Below are positions 36,475 to 49,559 of a stretch of 64,000 nucleotides of DNA, in pieces (positions within the stretch are counted from its first letter, which is position 1; each line of letters begins with the position of its first letter). This DNA is from Neurospora tetrasperma FGSC 2508. Taxonomy: Eukaryota; Ascomycota; Sordariomycetes; Sordariales; Sordariaceae. Made by a program: the position numbers and the translations under genes. The notes below the pieces were generated by a model. The model worked only from the letters and a program-made list of their open reading frames with translations, had not been told where the DNA came from and ran no database searches. Location: assembly GCF_000213175.1 (NCBI RefSeq), contig NW_009799100.1, forward strand, positions 874,161-938,160. Reading direction: 5' to 3'.

Positions 36475-37010
36475 GGTCCCCCCCTGCAATTTACTATCTA
36501 CTTACCGTCTCTAGATTGTAAGTTTCAATTGCGACGATACTAAATGAATTTATAGTCTATTAATCGTCTGTAGCTCTATACAGTAAATAAATAGCTATAG
36601 TAAATTGCTTGAACATAGTAAATTGTTTTTGGAAGTAGGAATCCTGGATTCTGGTTGGTCTAGGTCTGGGAAGATGCATTCACATATAGATAGCTGTATG
36701 TTATAGAACGGAAGTTGCGATTAACGTGTATTCGTCTACGGATTTACTTACTGCCGCCCGCCTGCCTGCCTGCCGTCTACCCCGCGTACGGTCCAGCCTA
36801 GCTGCCGCCCGGCACCCTGCACCTAGCACCCTGCACTAGCGCAAGACCTAGCCTACTCGTTAGGTCTATAAAATCGACCATCTGACTAGCGGACGGGCCA
36901 CTAGTTAGGGATAGCGACTCGTATATAAACAGCGACTCGTACCGAGCGGGGTACTTACTCCACACGCATTTTAACTAGCACACGGAAGTTACCCATCCGG
37001 AGCCAATAAT
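36475..37010. other. GC-rich island that escaped RIP inside the AT-rich region
   Basis: Base composition jumps here. CpA/TpG sites are plentiful (GCCTGCCTGCCTGCC at about 36766, GCACCCTGCACCTAGCACC, AGCGACTCGT twice near 36910 and 36930). No protein frame is convincing. A RIPed relative of the segment around 36756-36800 occurs at 57403-57440. It probably is a transposon terminus or leader, lying next to the 3' end of the pogo-type transposase relic. Confidence 0.6.
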
Positions 37011-37129
37011 ATTTTTTAGCAAAATATCTACATTTTTTAGCCGTATTGAATATTGCTAATTTAACTAGTATATGTACTAATACGTAAAATTATCGCTATT
37101 TTGCATGCACATAAATCTAATAATATGGA

Positions 37130-39141
37130 TTATTTATACTAAAAATCACATTCAACCTCCTCGCAATCAGAATCCCTATACTACTCCTCCTTATTATCGT
37201 CGTTATCATTTTAAATAGCTTTATCCTTATACTCCTTATACTCCTCGTCTTCTTAATTTATCTATACTTATTGTCTATTATTAGGATACTACTAATTTGG
37301 ATCCTTCTATATATTTACCGGCTTATTATCTTCAACCTCAACCGCTTTAAGATCAACTAATTCATCCTTCAATAATATAATACCCTTACTAATTAACTAT
37401 AATACAATAGTATTATTTATAACCTTTTTTCTTACCTCATTAAATACCTATAAAATATATAGTTTAGAGGGATTACTAGGAAGTTGCTAGTAGAGAGGCA
37501 AAGTTATATTATTTATAGTATATTTACCCCCTAACTACTTAATTTCTTTATTTATAGCTCTTTATTTTTCGGTTTAAAAGTAGTACTAGCGGTTAACTCT
37601 CTCCTTATAGTATTTATTGATTAACCAATCTTTATTAGAAAGACGGGCATTATATAATTTAATATACTTTTAAATTATCTTTCTAAAAGTCTTAAGAACC
37701 CTTAACTGTAACCTTCTATTAATTAATTATACCTTTTATATTATAATAAAGCTATTAATCTATACCCTTAATATATTTTGCTCTTATTAAAACTCGCAAT
37801 TATAAATACATTCATCTTCTTTCTTAGTAAGTATAATACGCTAGTATTCATCTATTACAGCGTATAAATAGCCGTTTCCAACAACAACAATACCGCTACA
37901 CCTCAATAAGCGATTAATATTACGAGAATTATATAGTACTTCCTTAATCGCTTCCTCTTTATATTTATATTTAAGTTGAAACTCCCTTACAACTACTAAA
38001 TTAAGGGTATTACTAGCCTTATCTCGCTTAGTAAGTACATATAAGACTATTAGTAATATAGTACAATTACCCTTAATTGTAGACGAAATCCGTTAATCGA
38101 TATAATTATTATACTCTTTAATAGAAGGGAGGTTGAACGTTAGTATAATTGCACTTCTCCAATCTATTTAAGGGCAATCCTTTTACTTCGGTATAGAAGG
38201 CTCTAATATAGTAGGAAGTTTACTTACTATAATAGTACTATCTACAATAGGGGGACTACTTAGTATAATAACCTTATTTAATAGCTTTCCTAGTATACGA
38301 AATTATATTCTTTTTATTTTTATCCTAAGATCAATAATCCCCTACTTAGTAAAACGAATAATATACCCTCGTTTTTATTTAATATATTTATTATTTATTA
38401 ACGAGGTTAACGGATTACGAAGGTTTAAAAGTATAAAATCCGGGTTAAAAGGACTCAAGCTAATATACTTCCAAGTAGAGTAGACGTTCTTAATCTTTAT
38501 TACCTTCTTACGTACTATTTTCAAACTATTAAGAAAATCCAGCTTATTATAGTCAATATTATTAAAGGTTAGCTTCTTACGTATATTAATTTAATAAAAG
38601 TATTTATGGATTTGAAAAATCCTAACGTCGAGAGGTTGAAGGAAGTATATTAAATAGGGGGATAGGAGAAAGAGTATAGTATCATTCCTCCTATAGTACT
38701 TATAAAACTTAATAGTATAGTAACTACTATAGTTATTTAGTACTAAGACTCGCCTTTCCTCTTTATTGAGGGGACGAGAGTACTCTTCCTAATATTTGAA
38801 TTAATTAAGCGTATACTAATTATTTATATAACTTCGTAGGGAGGTAACGATAATTATCCTATTATTAAGGGAATTATTAATGTACTTGTACATAATATTA
38901 ACGCTGGGAAGTAAAACGAAGGGAAGGATAGTCCGACCAAATACAAAAATAGCCTCAAGGACAGTAACAAGAATCCTTTGGTCAGGGTTGACGGACTGCA
39001 CTTCGGTTATTTCACTATAAGTCCATATATAATAGGCCTTATCTAATACGCCGACCCCAAAACTAGACTCGTCCCCATTCTATATATTATTTAGCTTAAC
39101 GTTGTACTTAGTAATAGTATTATAGAAGAGATAAAAGACCT
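37130..39141 (-). pseudogene. pogo/Fot1-type (DDE) transposase relic, 3' part
   Basis: The minus strand reads in order: NMDESSFGVG (about 39065), QSVNPDQRILVTVLEAI and PFVLL (39001-38890), VLNNHSSYY (about 38745), LLQPLDV-like FLQPLDV (about 38650), STWKYISLSPFNP (about 38480), and an acidic tail ending near 37130. This is the order of the catalytic DDE domain of Tc1/mariner-pogo transposases, in which L(L)QPLDVG is nearly diagnostic. Stops sit at former Gln/Trp codons. The N-terminal part is cut off at 39142 by the MULE insertion, and a few matching codons (IEEVFYLF reading across the site) are found beyond 42194. The DNA-binding N-terminus was not located. Confidence 0.75.
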
Positions 39142-39149
39142 CTTCTATA

Positions 39150-42100
39150 GAGATAACCTCTCCACACGCACCAAAAACCTCCATATACGCACCCCTACAA
39201 AGAAAAATGGGGCGGTTCAGCTAATGACACCTAACATTAAAATCCCCGTTTTTACCCGCAAAATTTCGTCTTTTCAATATTGCACAACATCGCTCTAACT
39301 TAGTCATTTCTTTTCCCTTTTTTTCACACAGCCAGTTACACCAACACTTTGCACACAGTTGCACCAACTAGCGCCAGCACTACAATCCACACACATTTAC
39401 ACCAACACTCTACACTATATCTATCAATAATACCCTTAATATACGTAAAGTTATTGAATTCAATTAATTTCTATACTAATTAATCGCTACAAATGTCCTC
39501 TACTAAGCGCCCTCATTATACATCGACCTCCTTAATCTCAAGCCTCGCTTCCAACGCCTCCTCTATCAATTGCAATACAATATAGACTATACCAACGGAT
39601 AACCCCCTCTTCTTAATAACTATTAAAGATTACAACGAACTTTTTACCCACTTTATTGCCTTTTACTATCGCTATCGCTTTAACATTGTAACTCAACGCA
39701 CCTAAAAGCTCAAAAGGCCTAACTACAACGAAGACAACTCCATTATCAAAATCGTATACTGTTGCAACTACGCTAACCCCCGCCTACTATTAATATAAAA
39801 TCCTAATATAAAGCAGCGGTCTATATTACGAAAGACTGCCCGTTATTACCTATTTAGAATCGTACTCCAAATTAAGAAGGCTATTAAGTAGAAGTATACT
39901 ACCCGGGCAATAGATTTAATATATTAAAACTATACCCCGTCCTACAAATTCAAAGGTTATATTATATTTCGCTAGAAGGTATATAATAATAAGGTTAACC
40001 CGGAAGTTAATACCTTCTTAGAGAACCTCCTCTTATAATGAGACCTTACAATATAGACTATCCTTAGTATAATTAGAAGGAAATATTCTGAAATTCCCTA
40101 GATTTATAAAGACCTTAATAATATACGCTAGTATTGATACTACAATTTACAAAAGGGGTATAATAATACCCAGACGTTTATTAAAGGAATCTATAATAAT
40201 TACTAGAATAGTAATTTAATATTCAAGTACGAAAAGTTTAAGGAGGATAATATATTGTACTATACGTTTTGGCTTACTAACCGCCAACGTCGAATATAAA
40301 TAAAATTCCTATATACTATTTTATTCGATATAATATATAAGACTAACTATTATTACCTCCCCTTCGTATAAGGCGTTGTCCTTATACTAAAAAGAACTTC
40401 TATACCTATATTTTAAATAGTATTCAGTAATAAGAGGGAGGAGGGATTTACCTTTTTAACCCAATTAATTAGAAATACTACCGACGAATTTAAAATCCCC
40501 TACCTTATAATTACTATAATTAATAGCAACCCCTAATTTACCCGTACTATCAACCAAACCTTCCCTAATATTCAAAGATAGTAATATACATAATATATTA
40601 ATTATAATATTATTAATTATCTTAAGAAGGATTAGGTACGCCCCCCCCCTCCTTTAATTAGAAGTAGAGCTAGGAGGAAGAAGAGTAGTATAATAAAGAA
40701 GATTTCGAAGACTTAAAGCGTTGTAATACCCGGGTTTTAATAATTACTAGAACTAAAGCTAAATTAGACCGCTTACTAAATAAGGTTGCTAATATACAAT
40801 TAGTACTATTCTTTATATAATAATATATAATTTACTCCTCGGATATAATAGGTTTCGAGTGTACTTGGACTATTCTACAATACTAATTTAGTTACTAGTA
40901 GGATAATATTATTTTGTAAATTAGAGAAACGTTAATGCCCTATAAGAAAGAGTAAGTAAATTATTATATTAAATACTACTTTAATTAGGGATAAAAAACT
41001 ATATTATTAAACGAGGCTAATAATAGTTCCTTAAAGAGCTATAGATTTTTAGTTCGTAGTAATTTAGTTAAACTATATAACGCTTGCCTTTAGTATATAA
41101 ATTATTATTATAAAGTTTATATAAATAAGTTAATAAAATCTAATAGCCGTATACGTATTAAGTAGGTTAATTATAAGTAGATAGGGGAGTATCTATATAA
41201 GTTATTAGTATAAATACTTAATTTTATATATTATTAGTACTATAAACTTAAATTTATATTACCCTCTATATAGTTAGGTTACCCTAATACCCCTCTAAAA
41301 CCTTATTTAAATAGTTTTAAATCTTAATATAAGCTCCCTTATATTTATAACATAGAGTTACAATTTAACGAGGGTAAAATAGTATTAGTAATTAAAGCGG
41401 CTTATTACCCCTTTTAATATTTATACTAACGTTATATAAATTATAGTTATTATCTATAGTCCGGTTACTCCCTATATTAATTCGTATATTAGGATATAGT
41501 AAATAAATACTTTAAATATAAATTAACCGCTAAAGTAGTGCTTAAAGGCCGCCTACGTAAGTAAGGGGGGCTATTTAGTAACGAGCCTGTATTTATAGTA
41601 CTATTACTTGGATTAAGTAAATCTACCTAATTAGCTAGGCTAAAGGGTAAATTACATAACCTAACTACTATTCGAACTTTAATACACCGTAATTACTCCC
41701 GGTACGAGAAGGGGTTTAATATTAAGGAGTTTAATCCCTAAAATAAGGTACGTAATTGTATTGAAGTAGTTGATAGCGATAATAAAGAGGAGGAGGATAA
41801 CGAACTAAATAAATACTAGAAAATAAGGGTAAGGGAGCAATTAGCGAGGGAGTAGGCGGTAAGAAAATAAGTAGCGAGGGAATTATTATTTAATAGCTCT
41901 AAACTCTCTAACCTACTAAATGTAAGCTCTAAACTATTAAATATAAGTATTTAGAGTAGAATAGAGTATAATACGACCCCCTTTAATACTACGAGAGTAT
42001 TACTAGATTAGTACTATTAGATTTATTAATAAGCTTAAGATTTATAGGGTATAAACTGGGTTAATTCAGCTCAAGATATAACAAATCACGTTTTTTACAA

Positions 42101-42186
42101 CTAAAACGATATAATTTACATAACAGCTGCTACCTGGTCTGAGGTGCGTACATAGAGGTTTTTAGTGCGTGCAGAGAGGTTATCTC
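39150..42186 (+). mobile_element. complete MULE DNA transposon, 3.0 kb, in the pogo relic
   Basis: The 44-bp terminal inverted repeats (39150-39193 and 42143-42186, starting GAGATAACCTCT) differ at five positions, all transitions. An 8-bp target duplication CTTCTATA flanks them (39142-39149 and 42187-42194). Removing the element restores the reading of the pogo transposase across the site. The plus-strand ORF starts at ATG 39493 and meets a RIP-type stop at codon 31. Its relic continues to about 42050. The short TSD length also occurs in hAT elements, but the protein pieces are of Mutator-like type. Confidence 0.92.
39493..42050 (+). pseudogene. Mutator-like transposase, RIP-inactivated
   Basis: Pieces in order are: DYNELFTHFIAFYYRYRFNI (FAR1-type N-terminus, about 39630), KFKGYIIFR, TYKTNYYYLP-like (about 40340, the FDxTYKTNxY(R/N)LPL motif before the first catalytic Asp region), VFSNKREEGFTFLTQLIR (about 40420) and TTDEFKIPYPTIIT-like (about 40470). 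A long C-terminal region with an acidic EEEDNE stretch (41790) follows. The motif set is that of MULE transposases. Stops are mostly TAG/TAA at former CAG/CAA/TGG. One gene fills the element, with no sign of captured host genes. Confidence 0.8.
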
Positions 42187-42194
42187 CTTCTATA

Positions 42195-42400
42195 TCTACC
42201 CTAATCTATAAGGCATTTACTCCGCGGGCACCCGGGTCGTCTTACACGGGCACCCAACCTTATACGGGCACCCGAATTAACTATTTATTTTATGTAAATT
42301 AGCGCTTACATAGTAAATTCCATAGTATTACATCTACCCCAAAAAAATGACAATAATGTCCAGTAATATAGTTTTGCATAGAGATTTCTATAGTATATAA
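42195..42400. repeat. three CGGGCACCC words in a GC-rich patch
   Basis: Copies lie at 42225-42233, 42247-42255 and 42265-42273 (spacing 22 and 18 bp), surrounded by AT-rich RIPed sequence. Short GC-rich direct repeats near an element end resemble subterminal transposase-binding repeats, but I cannot tie them to a defined terminus. Confidence 0.5.
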
Positions 42401-45400
42401 TATCTTGAACATAAGGTACTAAAGTTTATAATATTCATCTATATACTTTCTAACTACCTCTACCTACTTCGTCTTTTTAGGTACTAGTAAGCTTAATTAA
42501 ACTCTCTCCCTCTTATATTTAACTACTTACTTAATTAGGAAATTCATTACTAGTACGGCTACTTTAATAGAATTTAGTACTAGCTCTAGTACTATCTCTA
42601 GCTCTAGTACTAGCTTTAGCTCTAGTACTCGAGAGGGTATCTCTAGAGACGACTACCATCGATCTAGAAATAACTATAGCTCTAACTCTAACTCTAGCGT
42701 ACGTTCTAGCGTACGCTTTAGTAAGGGGGTTGGCTTTGGAGAGGGTAAGAACTCTAGTTGTAAGTCCAGCTTTAAAGAGGGACTAAAATCGATTATTAGA
42801 GAGAGTTTAAAGGGTGGGAGTCTAAGAGGTGGGAGCTCTAGAAGCGGTAGCACTATCGATTCCAATTTTAATTCTAATTTCAATTATAGACTTCTTTTTA
42901 GTATAGCTACTTAAATATAATCTAGTACTAGCTTTGGCTCTAAGCTACTTTCAAATGCTATATCCGATTTAATATTATAACTAGAAGTATTAAAACTAAC
43001 CAGCTCTTATATATACTTGCGTTTAGTAGCCTTAGTAGAGTTGGGAATTAGTTTGTTAATATTATTATTCTTTTAATAAGATTTATAGCGGTATACATTC
43101 GGTTATAGACGAAGGAGGTTATTAAAATTACTCCGCTTGATATACTTAACCTTCTTACTCCCTCTCTTACTCTTTAGAATTTCTTACTCTACTACTATAG
43201 GAAGAGTATATTCGTTAAGGATAAATTTAATAGAATTTTTAGGGCGGCCTCTCTTCGTAGGTACAATGCGGGGGTTTCGAAGTCGAAGGTAGAAATTTTG
43301 AGTATCCTATTAAATTAGACTAATTAGTAATTATATATAAATAAATAGATAGATTCAACGTACAAGTAACTCCTTATAATACTAGCGAGGGTATATATAG
43401 GTAAGTTTCAGTACCTTCTTTGCAGCTACCCTATTAAAAATAATATAGCGGTATAGTAGTCTATATTGGGTAGTAATACTACAATCCTTATTGTAAAGTT
43501 TAAGAGTAGGCGGGTTTTTGCGTTGATCGGTTAGTATATATTTTTCTGTTTAGTAGTATTTATAATTAATTAATTCGAGGGTAATATAATTAATCTATAG
43601 TAGTAATATTCCTAGATACGTACGGTCGATATACTATTGTTGCTAGCGGGTTTGCTATCTTGCAATCTTCTTTTTGAAAGTCTAGTGTTAATTAGCAGCT
43701 ATTTTTATAATAGTTGTAATGAGTTTGTAGATATAACTATTGCTATTAAGAAGGTAGCTCTTAATATTAAAGTTGTTTAATTTAATTAGTGATGTAATTC
43801 TAATACCGAAGTTCCTGTACTGCTTGATATAATAGTGTGCCTATTGATCCCTAATAGGTAGCTAGTTCTTCTAGATATATCGAAGAACCAGTATTTGACT
43901 CTCAAATTGCTTTTTCAACCTCTCCTAAACTATTTAGAGTTCTGGCTTAGTATTGGCATACATTATAAGCTTAAATATAGCTACAATACTATAAGGGTTA
44001 TTGGTAATTTTAGTGATAGGTTGAGAGCTAGAGCTAGTAGATCGAATAGATGAATAAATCCTTTAATTAATTATATCGAAGGAAATTGGACTCTCCTATT
44101 TATTTCTGCCCTCTTTATCCTCGGAGCCCTCCTCTTCCTCAGACTCATCGTCGTTGTCGTTATTCTTCTACTTCTTCTACTTCTTTTTAGTATTAAAAAG
44201 AACGTTTTTAGTAATATAAAATAGATAGAGTTGTTGTTAGGTATTAGGGAACACTCTACCTAATACTTATTTTATTTCTTTATATTTATTTATAATAATA
44301 ATAGTTGGCGAGGGTAGATTATAGCGTAATTCTAGTTCTTTAGTAGCTTTAATTAAGAAGTTAAAAGCTTCCTCTTTCTTATTGTTAATAATACTAAAGA
44401 CGTAGTTAAATATAGAACTAATAAATAAGACGTTGGAGATTTAATAGAATAGATAATAAAACCGGTTAGTATTATATATATTATTAATTATCATAACTTT
44501 AAGGAACATTCTAGCTATATCTTTACAAGCTAGGAAGGTAAAGATAAGGCCTAATAATTTACTTATTATTCTCTAGATCCATCTTTTTAATATATTTAAT
44601 ACCGTTATCATCAAGAGATTTAATTAAAGTGCTGGTAGGGGTATAACTATTGAGGTTGCAGCGGCGAATTTTCGTTCGTACGTTATATATATCGGTTTGT
44701 ATATGTACTGATCTAGGAAAATCTATTGGTACCATAGCGGTAATTTCTCGAATTTATATAATATTAAATTTAAAAGTATTATCAATCTTTTTAAATATCT
44801 CTAGCTTCATCTTACGGTACTAAGGGTACGCAAATAGATGCTAGGACTAGCCGTAGTTGTAGATTTGGAAGTTTAGGTTAAAATATAAGCGAAAGTGCTA
44901 AAGACTATCCCCCTTAGTATCTTTATTAGTAAGCGCTTTCTATTTATACCTATATTTATATAAAGCAATCTTTTAAATAGTTACTATAGACTCCCGAAGT
45001 TTACTATAGCGGTTACAGACAATATAATATCGTGTGTAGTCTTTAACAGCGGCTCTAGGCTTACTACGGCCTTATATACGGTTAATTGCAAATCTATAAA
45101 ACTTTACCCATCTATTAGTAGCTTCATAGAGAGCTTCAATCGTAGCCGTGGGAGGTATAGCACTAGAAGGTAGATTGATAATTATATCCCGGTAATCGAA
45201 AAGCTTATCTTCGGGTTCGCTGTCGCTGGGGGAATCGATTAACTAACTATCATTACAATTGCGAAGTGCCTGTAATTATATTGAGGGAAGTAAACTAAGC
45301 GAATTAATAAGAATATCGCCATTATTATCGTTGAAGAAGCCTTCCCACTCCTCTTCGTCTTTGGTTGGACTAGTAGTATCGCTATCGCTATCTTCGATAT

Positions 45401-48400
45401 AGGTGAGGTCGATCGGTTCTTTACCCGCTTCGGGATTGTAGTCGCCTCTGTAGCGGCTTCGGCTACTACTCCTCCTTCCTCGTCTTCGATTATAATATTA
45501 TCCCTATTTGTATTGTTATTAACCTCTTCGTTGAGGCTACTTATTATTGTACTTGTAATTAATATTGAAGATCATTGAGATAATACTTGTAAAGGTAAAA
45601 TTTAATCTGGCCGAGTACGAAATCTATATAGGTTATTTCTTACCATCGGATTATTAGTAATCGCCTCTACTATTATATATATAGTTTAGTATATTAATTT
45701 CTAGCACTTAGAATATATTTTTCCATATTGTTATATATAGACTATATATTTAAATATTTATTAATATATTATCACTTCAAGCTATAGCCGCTAGTGTTCT
45801 GGCAAAAGTATTAATTAGTATAAGGTTTACTTTATATACCGTCTATTCGTCTTCGCTATCTTTGTTTCCGTTGCTATCACCGTTTCTATTCCCATTTCTA
45901 CGGTTTGGTTAGATAATGGATTTCTAGGCTTCCTATATATACTTTTCAATATATAGTCTTTACGAAGCTAGGCTGTAAATAGTAGAGGTATTATAATGGA
46001 CTATTTTGTATAGTCGGTTAATATATAGCTCCCAAAGTATAAAATTGGGGAAGGGAGGGTAGTCTACCTAGATGGAAATGGCTAATATCGAATAGTAAGA
46101 CTATATTCCGTCTTTACTCTTATTGTTAGGAAGACTTTTAATAGCATTTTGTATATTTCGGCCATAATACCCTTATATTTAGAATGTACTGGATCGGGCA
46201 CCCTAGTTAAAATAATATTTAATACTAGTATTAAGTGGAATAAAGCCGGCCGAATTAAACTAATACCCTATTGGGTTTTATATACTATTTGGTTGCCTTT
46301 AATTGTAATAAGATTAATATCAATTTCTTACCTTATTTGTAAATACTAGTAATAATACTGTTTAATTTCGGGGTTAAATACAAAACTAGTTAAAATATTC
46401 TATTGGTTAATAATATGATCTGGGCTAATAAAGTAAAAGCGGCAGAACTTTTGACTACTTATACCTACTATACTAATATTTTAGTTCTATTGCGGTATAT
46501 TACCAATATAATACAAAGTGAATACTAATACTAATATTAGCCTTCCTTCTACCTATATTATAATTATACCTTTGTTTAATACTATTAAACACCCTAATGC
46601 TTTGATTATATTATTGAAATTTAATATATATAGGCCTAGGATAATGGGAAAGATATTAGGATTTCGGGCTTGGGTATTATATAGTAGGCTAACTAGTAAC
46701 TAGTAAACCCCTATAATAGATCTATATATATTGCGATATATATTAAATCTGTTAATAAAAGTTAGAACGGGATAATTAATTATGTTAAAGCCCGGGTTAT
46801 TGACTTTGTCGTAATATTCCTCGAAGGTAGTACGACTGAATTCTTTAATTTCTAGGTAGGTTCGAATAGGTAGTGTGAAGGTGAGAGGATAGATTTTGAA
46901 CTTTTTGTATATAGGTGCTCCTTCAATTTCGGAATCGACTTGGAATCTATTAGGGTCATCCTTGAGAACCTAGTCTATAACCCGACGTACAAGAAAATGG
47001 CCACTTTTCTAGTCGATTTCTGGCTCAGTCGTATACTTTTTAAACCGTCTTTTTTCCTTCTTTCCAATTTATACTAGTAGACTTAGGTCATCCAGAATAT
47101 TTCCGTCAAAATAATCAACAATAATAGGCGTAAATTGGTCAGCCTAGTATTAAAGAATTTAGAGTTCCTTATCGAATCGAATAATTAATTCGTACCTCCC
47201 GAATATTATTTACTAACCGATTTGGTAATAAGCTCCAATACCTGGAAAATCTTTATCTATATAGTTAATATATATATATATTCGTTAACAACTAAGGTAA
47301 TTTCGCCAGTATATTCGTAGACGTCAAAAGTAGAATTCTTACCTGTAACTTTAATACGGCTAATATGGATATAGTATTAAGGGTCGTCTTCTAGTAAACA
47401 ATAATAGTATTTAGAGTTATTAAACTTATTATAATAATAAAAGTAAATAAAGTCTAATAGAATGATAGTTTTGCTATTATTATTAGAATTATTAATAAAA
47501 TATACAAATTGACTAAATATTATACGAATTAACAATAATTAATATAGTGAAGAAAAAAATTCTATTGGATTATCGACAAAATATACTATACCTTTATATA
47601 TTATTGTAGCAGTATCCGAATTAAAAAAGGCTTGGAAAAGGGAATATAGATTTATGAAATATAGGGGTTTAAGAACCGTCGATTAGTCGGTATCGTTTTA
47701 ACTATCTTATTATTTTTTCCAACTAGCTAATTCAGTCTTCATCCTTAAAGTTTGTAATAGAACCTTAGCTATACGTATATCGAGTAATAGTAGTCGTCTA
47801 GCTGTGCGATTCTTTAAAGTTTTTACCTACTTTGGTAGACGTTAGATATTAATAATAGGTCCGCCGTTTTAATTATGTAATATATTTAAAATTTCGATTT
47901 ATATTTTATATTACTTTTACGAATGTTTATTAATAATAATATATAAACTAAATGCTATTTAGAAGTCTATTAAATATTCGTATTAAATGTAATAATGATA
48001 GATTAATTCTAATATATTAGATATAAGGTTGCGTGTTGTAGTGCTTTGAGGAATGCTTGTTCCTAGTTCTTATCCTTAGTCGGTTTGTTCGGCTATTTAA
48101 TTACTTATAAAATCTTCCTCAAATACGTACGTCTCTAATTCTTTATTGAAATCGCGTTTATTGTACTTAATATTAAGACGCAGTTGTTCTTTATCGAATT
48201 TAGTAGGTAGTATATCGTTGCTATTTATTAATTCTTTAAACCGGTTTCGAATGTCTGTGAGGTCTATGCCTTTGTAAATATTGTTTTAATTAATAATACC
48301 TATTGTAAAATTATTAGTAATATGGTTAGGTACGTTGGGGGTATATTAAATTTAATTTAGCTTTGTTATTACCCTTATTAGCACCCTCGTTATTACCCTA

Positions 48401-48720
48401 ATCGTTAATATCCTCCCAATTATCAGTATCGTCGTTATATACTATACTTATATTAGATATAACCGTATCGTTATTGCTGTAATTAAATAGAGGGATAGAA
48501 TCTAGTGATTTTAATTTTGAACATCGAGGTAGATTGGGTTATTACTATTAGTAATTTTAATATAGATAGATCTTAGGGAGGGGTATACGTTTACCGAAAC
48601 CGGCTTTGAGCGGTATTAGTCTATTGATGAGACGTTCTACCTATAATGGGTTGTCGTTTTTAATTGCTCTAGTCCTGCGTTTGGGCATAGTTGGAAGTAC
48701 TTAAATTAAATAGGGTAGTT
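42400..48720 (-). mobile_element. Tnp2/CACTA-like transposon relic, copy 1
   Basis: The minus strand holds one long decayed protein. The N-terminus (MPKRRTRAIK) starts near 48688. Then come KGIDLTDIRNRFKELI (about 48270), YIDKDFPGIGAYYQIG (about 47260), FNIYRNIYRSIIGVY (about 46730), FTLYYIGNIPQ (about 46510), KFCRFYFI (about 46440), and DPVHSKYKGIMAEIYKML (about 46170). A tail with GRPKN (an AT-hook-like word, about 43245) and Leu/Pro/Glu-rich repeats (42883-42674) follows. The order 'D-G-x-x-x-Y-R-N ... GDxPQ ... C-x-x-C' resembles Tnp2-type transposases of CACTA/EnSpm and related fungal elements. Assignment is by pattern only. Termini were not defined. A second copy lies at 57600-62850. 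Confidence 0.5.
42572..42640. repeat. short tandem repeat of AGTACT/AGCTCT hexamers
   Basis: CTAGTACTAGCTCTAGTACT and variants repeat with period 6-12 within the C-terminal tail region of the relic. Confidence 0.7.
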
Positions 48721-48739
48721 AGATGTGGATTTGAATGTA

Positions 48740-49150
48740 AGATGGTAAAGTCTATTGCAAAGTAGAGAGTATATTGTAAAGGAGAGAGTTTGTTCAAAGT
48801 AGAGATTCGGAGTCTATTTATAAAGGGAGAGTCTATTGTAAAGGGGAGAGATTAGTATCTATATTATATAGAGAGTAAATTATATATAGAAGTCCTGGTA
48901 TTTAATTTAGAAGTTTGATATATACAGATATTCAATTTATCTAAGATATTCACGGATGTTATAGTATATACCATAAACCACACTAAATAAGGCTATCCGG
49001 TATATAGATATATATATAGTCTTAAACAGCCAGACTCCACTTTCCCCTGTTAAGATTGGGGTTTAGAATGCGGATGAACCCGTACTACAGTTAGCCGCCT
49101 TCTAGACCTACCCACTCTATTGCACTACATTTATATGAATACTAGCAAAC
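48740..49150. other. spacer with direct repeats of GAGAGTCTATTGTAAAG type
   Basis: Words like AGAGAGTATATTGTAAAGGAG and GAGAGTCTATTGTAAAGGGG recur between 48760 and 48860. The stretch 49020-49140 is less AT-rich and less RIPed. It probably marks the 5' end of the Tnp2-like element, but no terminus was proven. Confidence 0.4.
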
Positions 49151-49559
49151 GTAAATTAATACTACAAACTATTACTATATTTATATATTATTATTAGATA
49201 CCCTACTATTTTATTTAGTCTTTGAAAGCTACTTACTTGCATAGAAAGTATTGGAAGTTATTCCCTATACCTTGTGCGTTAATAATGCCCCGCTATCCAA
49301 TCCTATAATATAATTTACCAATTAAAAAATAGGGCCGGTAGAGTATTAAAGACGATTGAATGTATAATACTCCGTTATTTGAACTTTCGATACTATTTAC
49401 ATCAGATAGTATAGACTAGAATAGAGTAAATAACTACCCTGTTGTCGTTATTCGAAGATAGTAGAATTATTGTAATTATATTTACTGGTGCTATTGCGGA
49501 TAAGAACTAATTACTTCTTATACGCTATATTTTATCCTAATATTTGAAAGTATTGGTCG

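Noticed and set aside
39150-42186. hAT element, because of the 8-bp target duplication
   Set aside because: The transposase remnants (TYKTNxY..LP motif, FAR1-like N-terminus) are Mutator-like, and MULE duplications of 8-10 bp are common.
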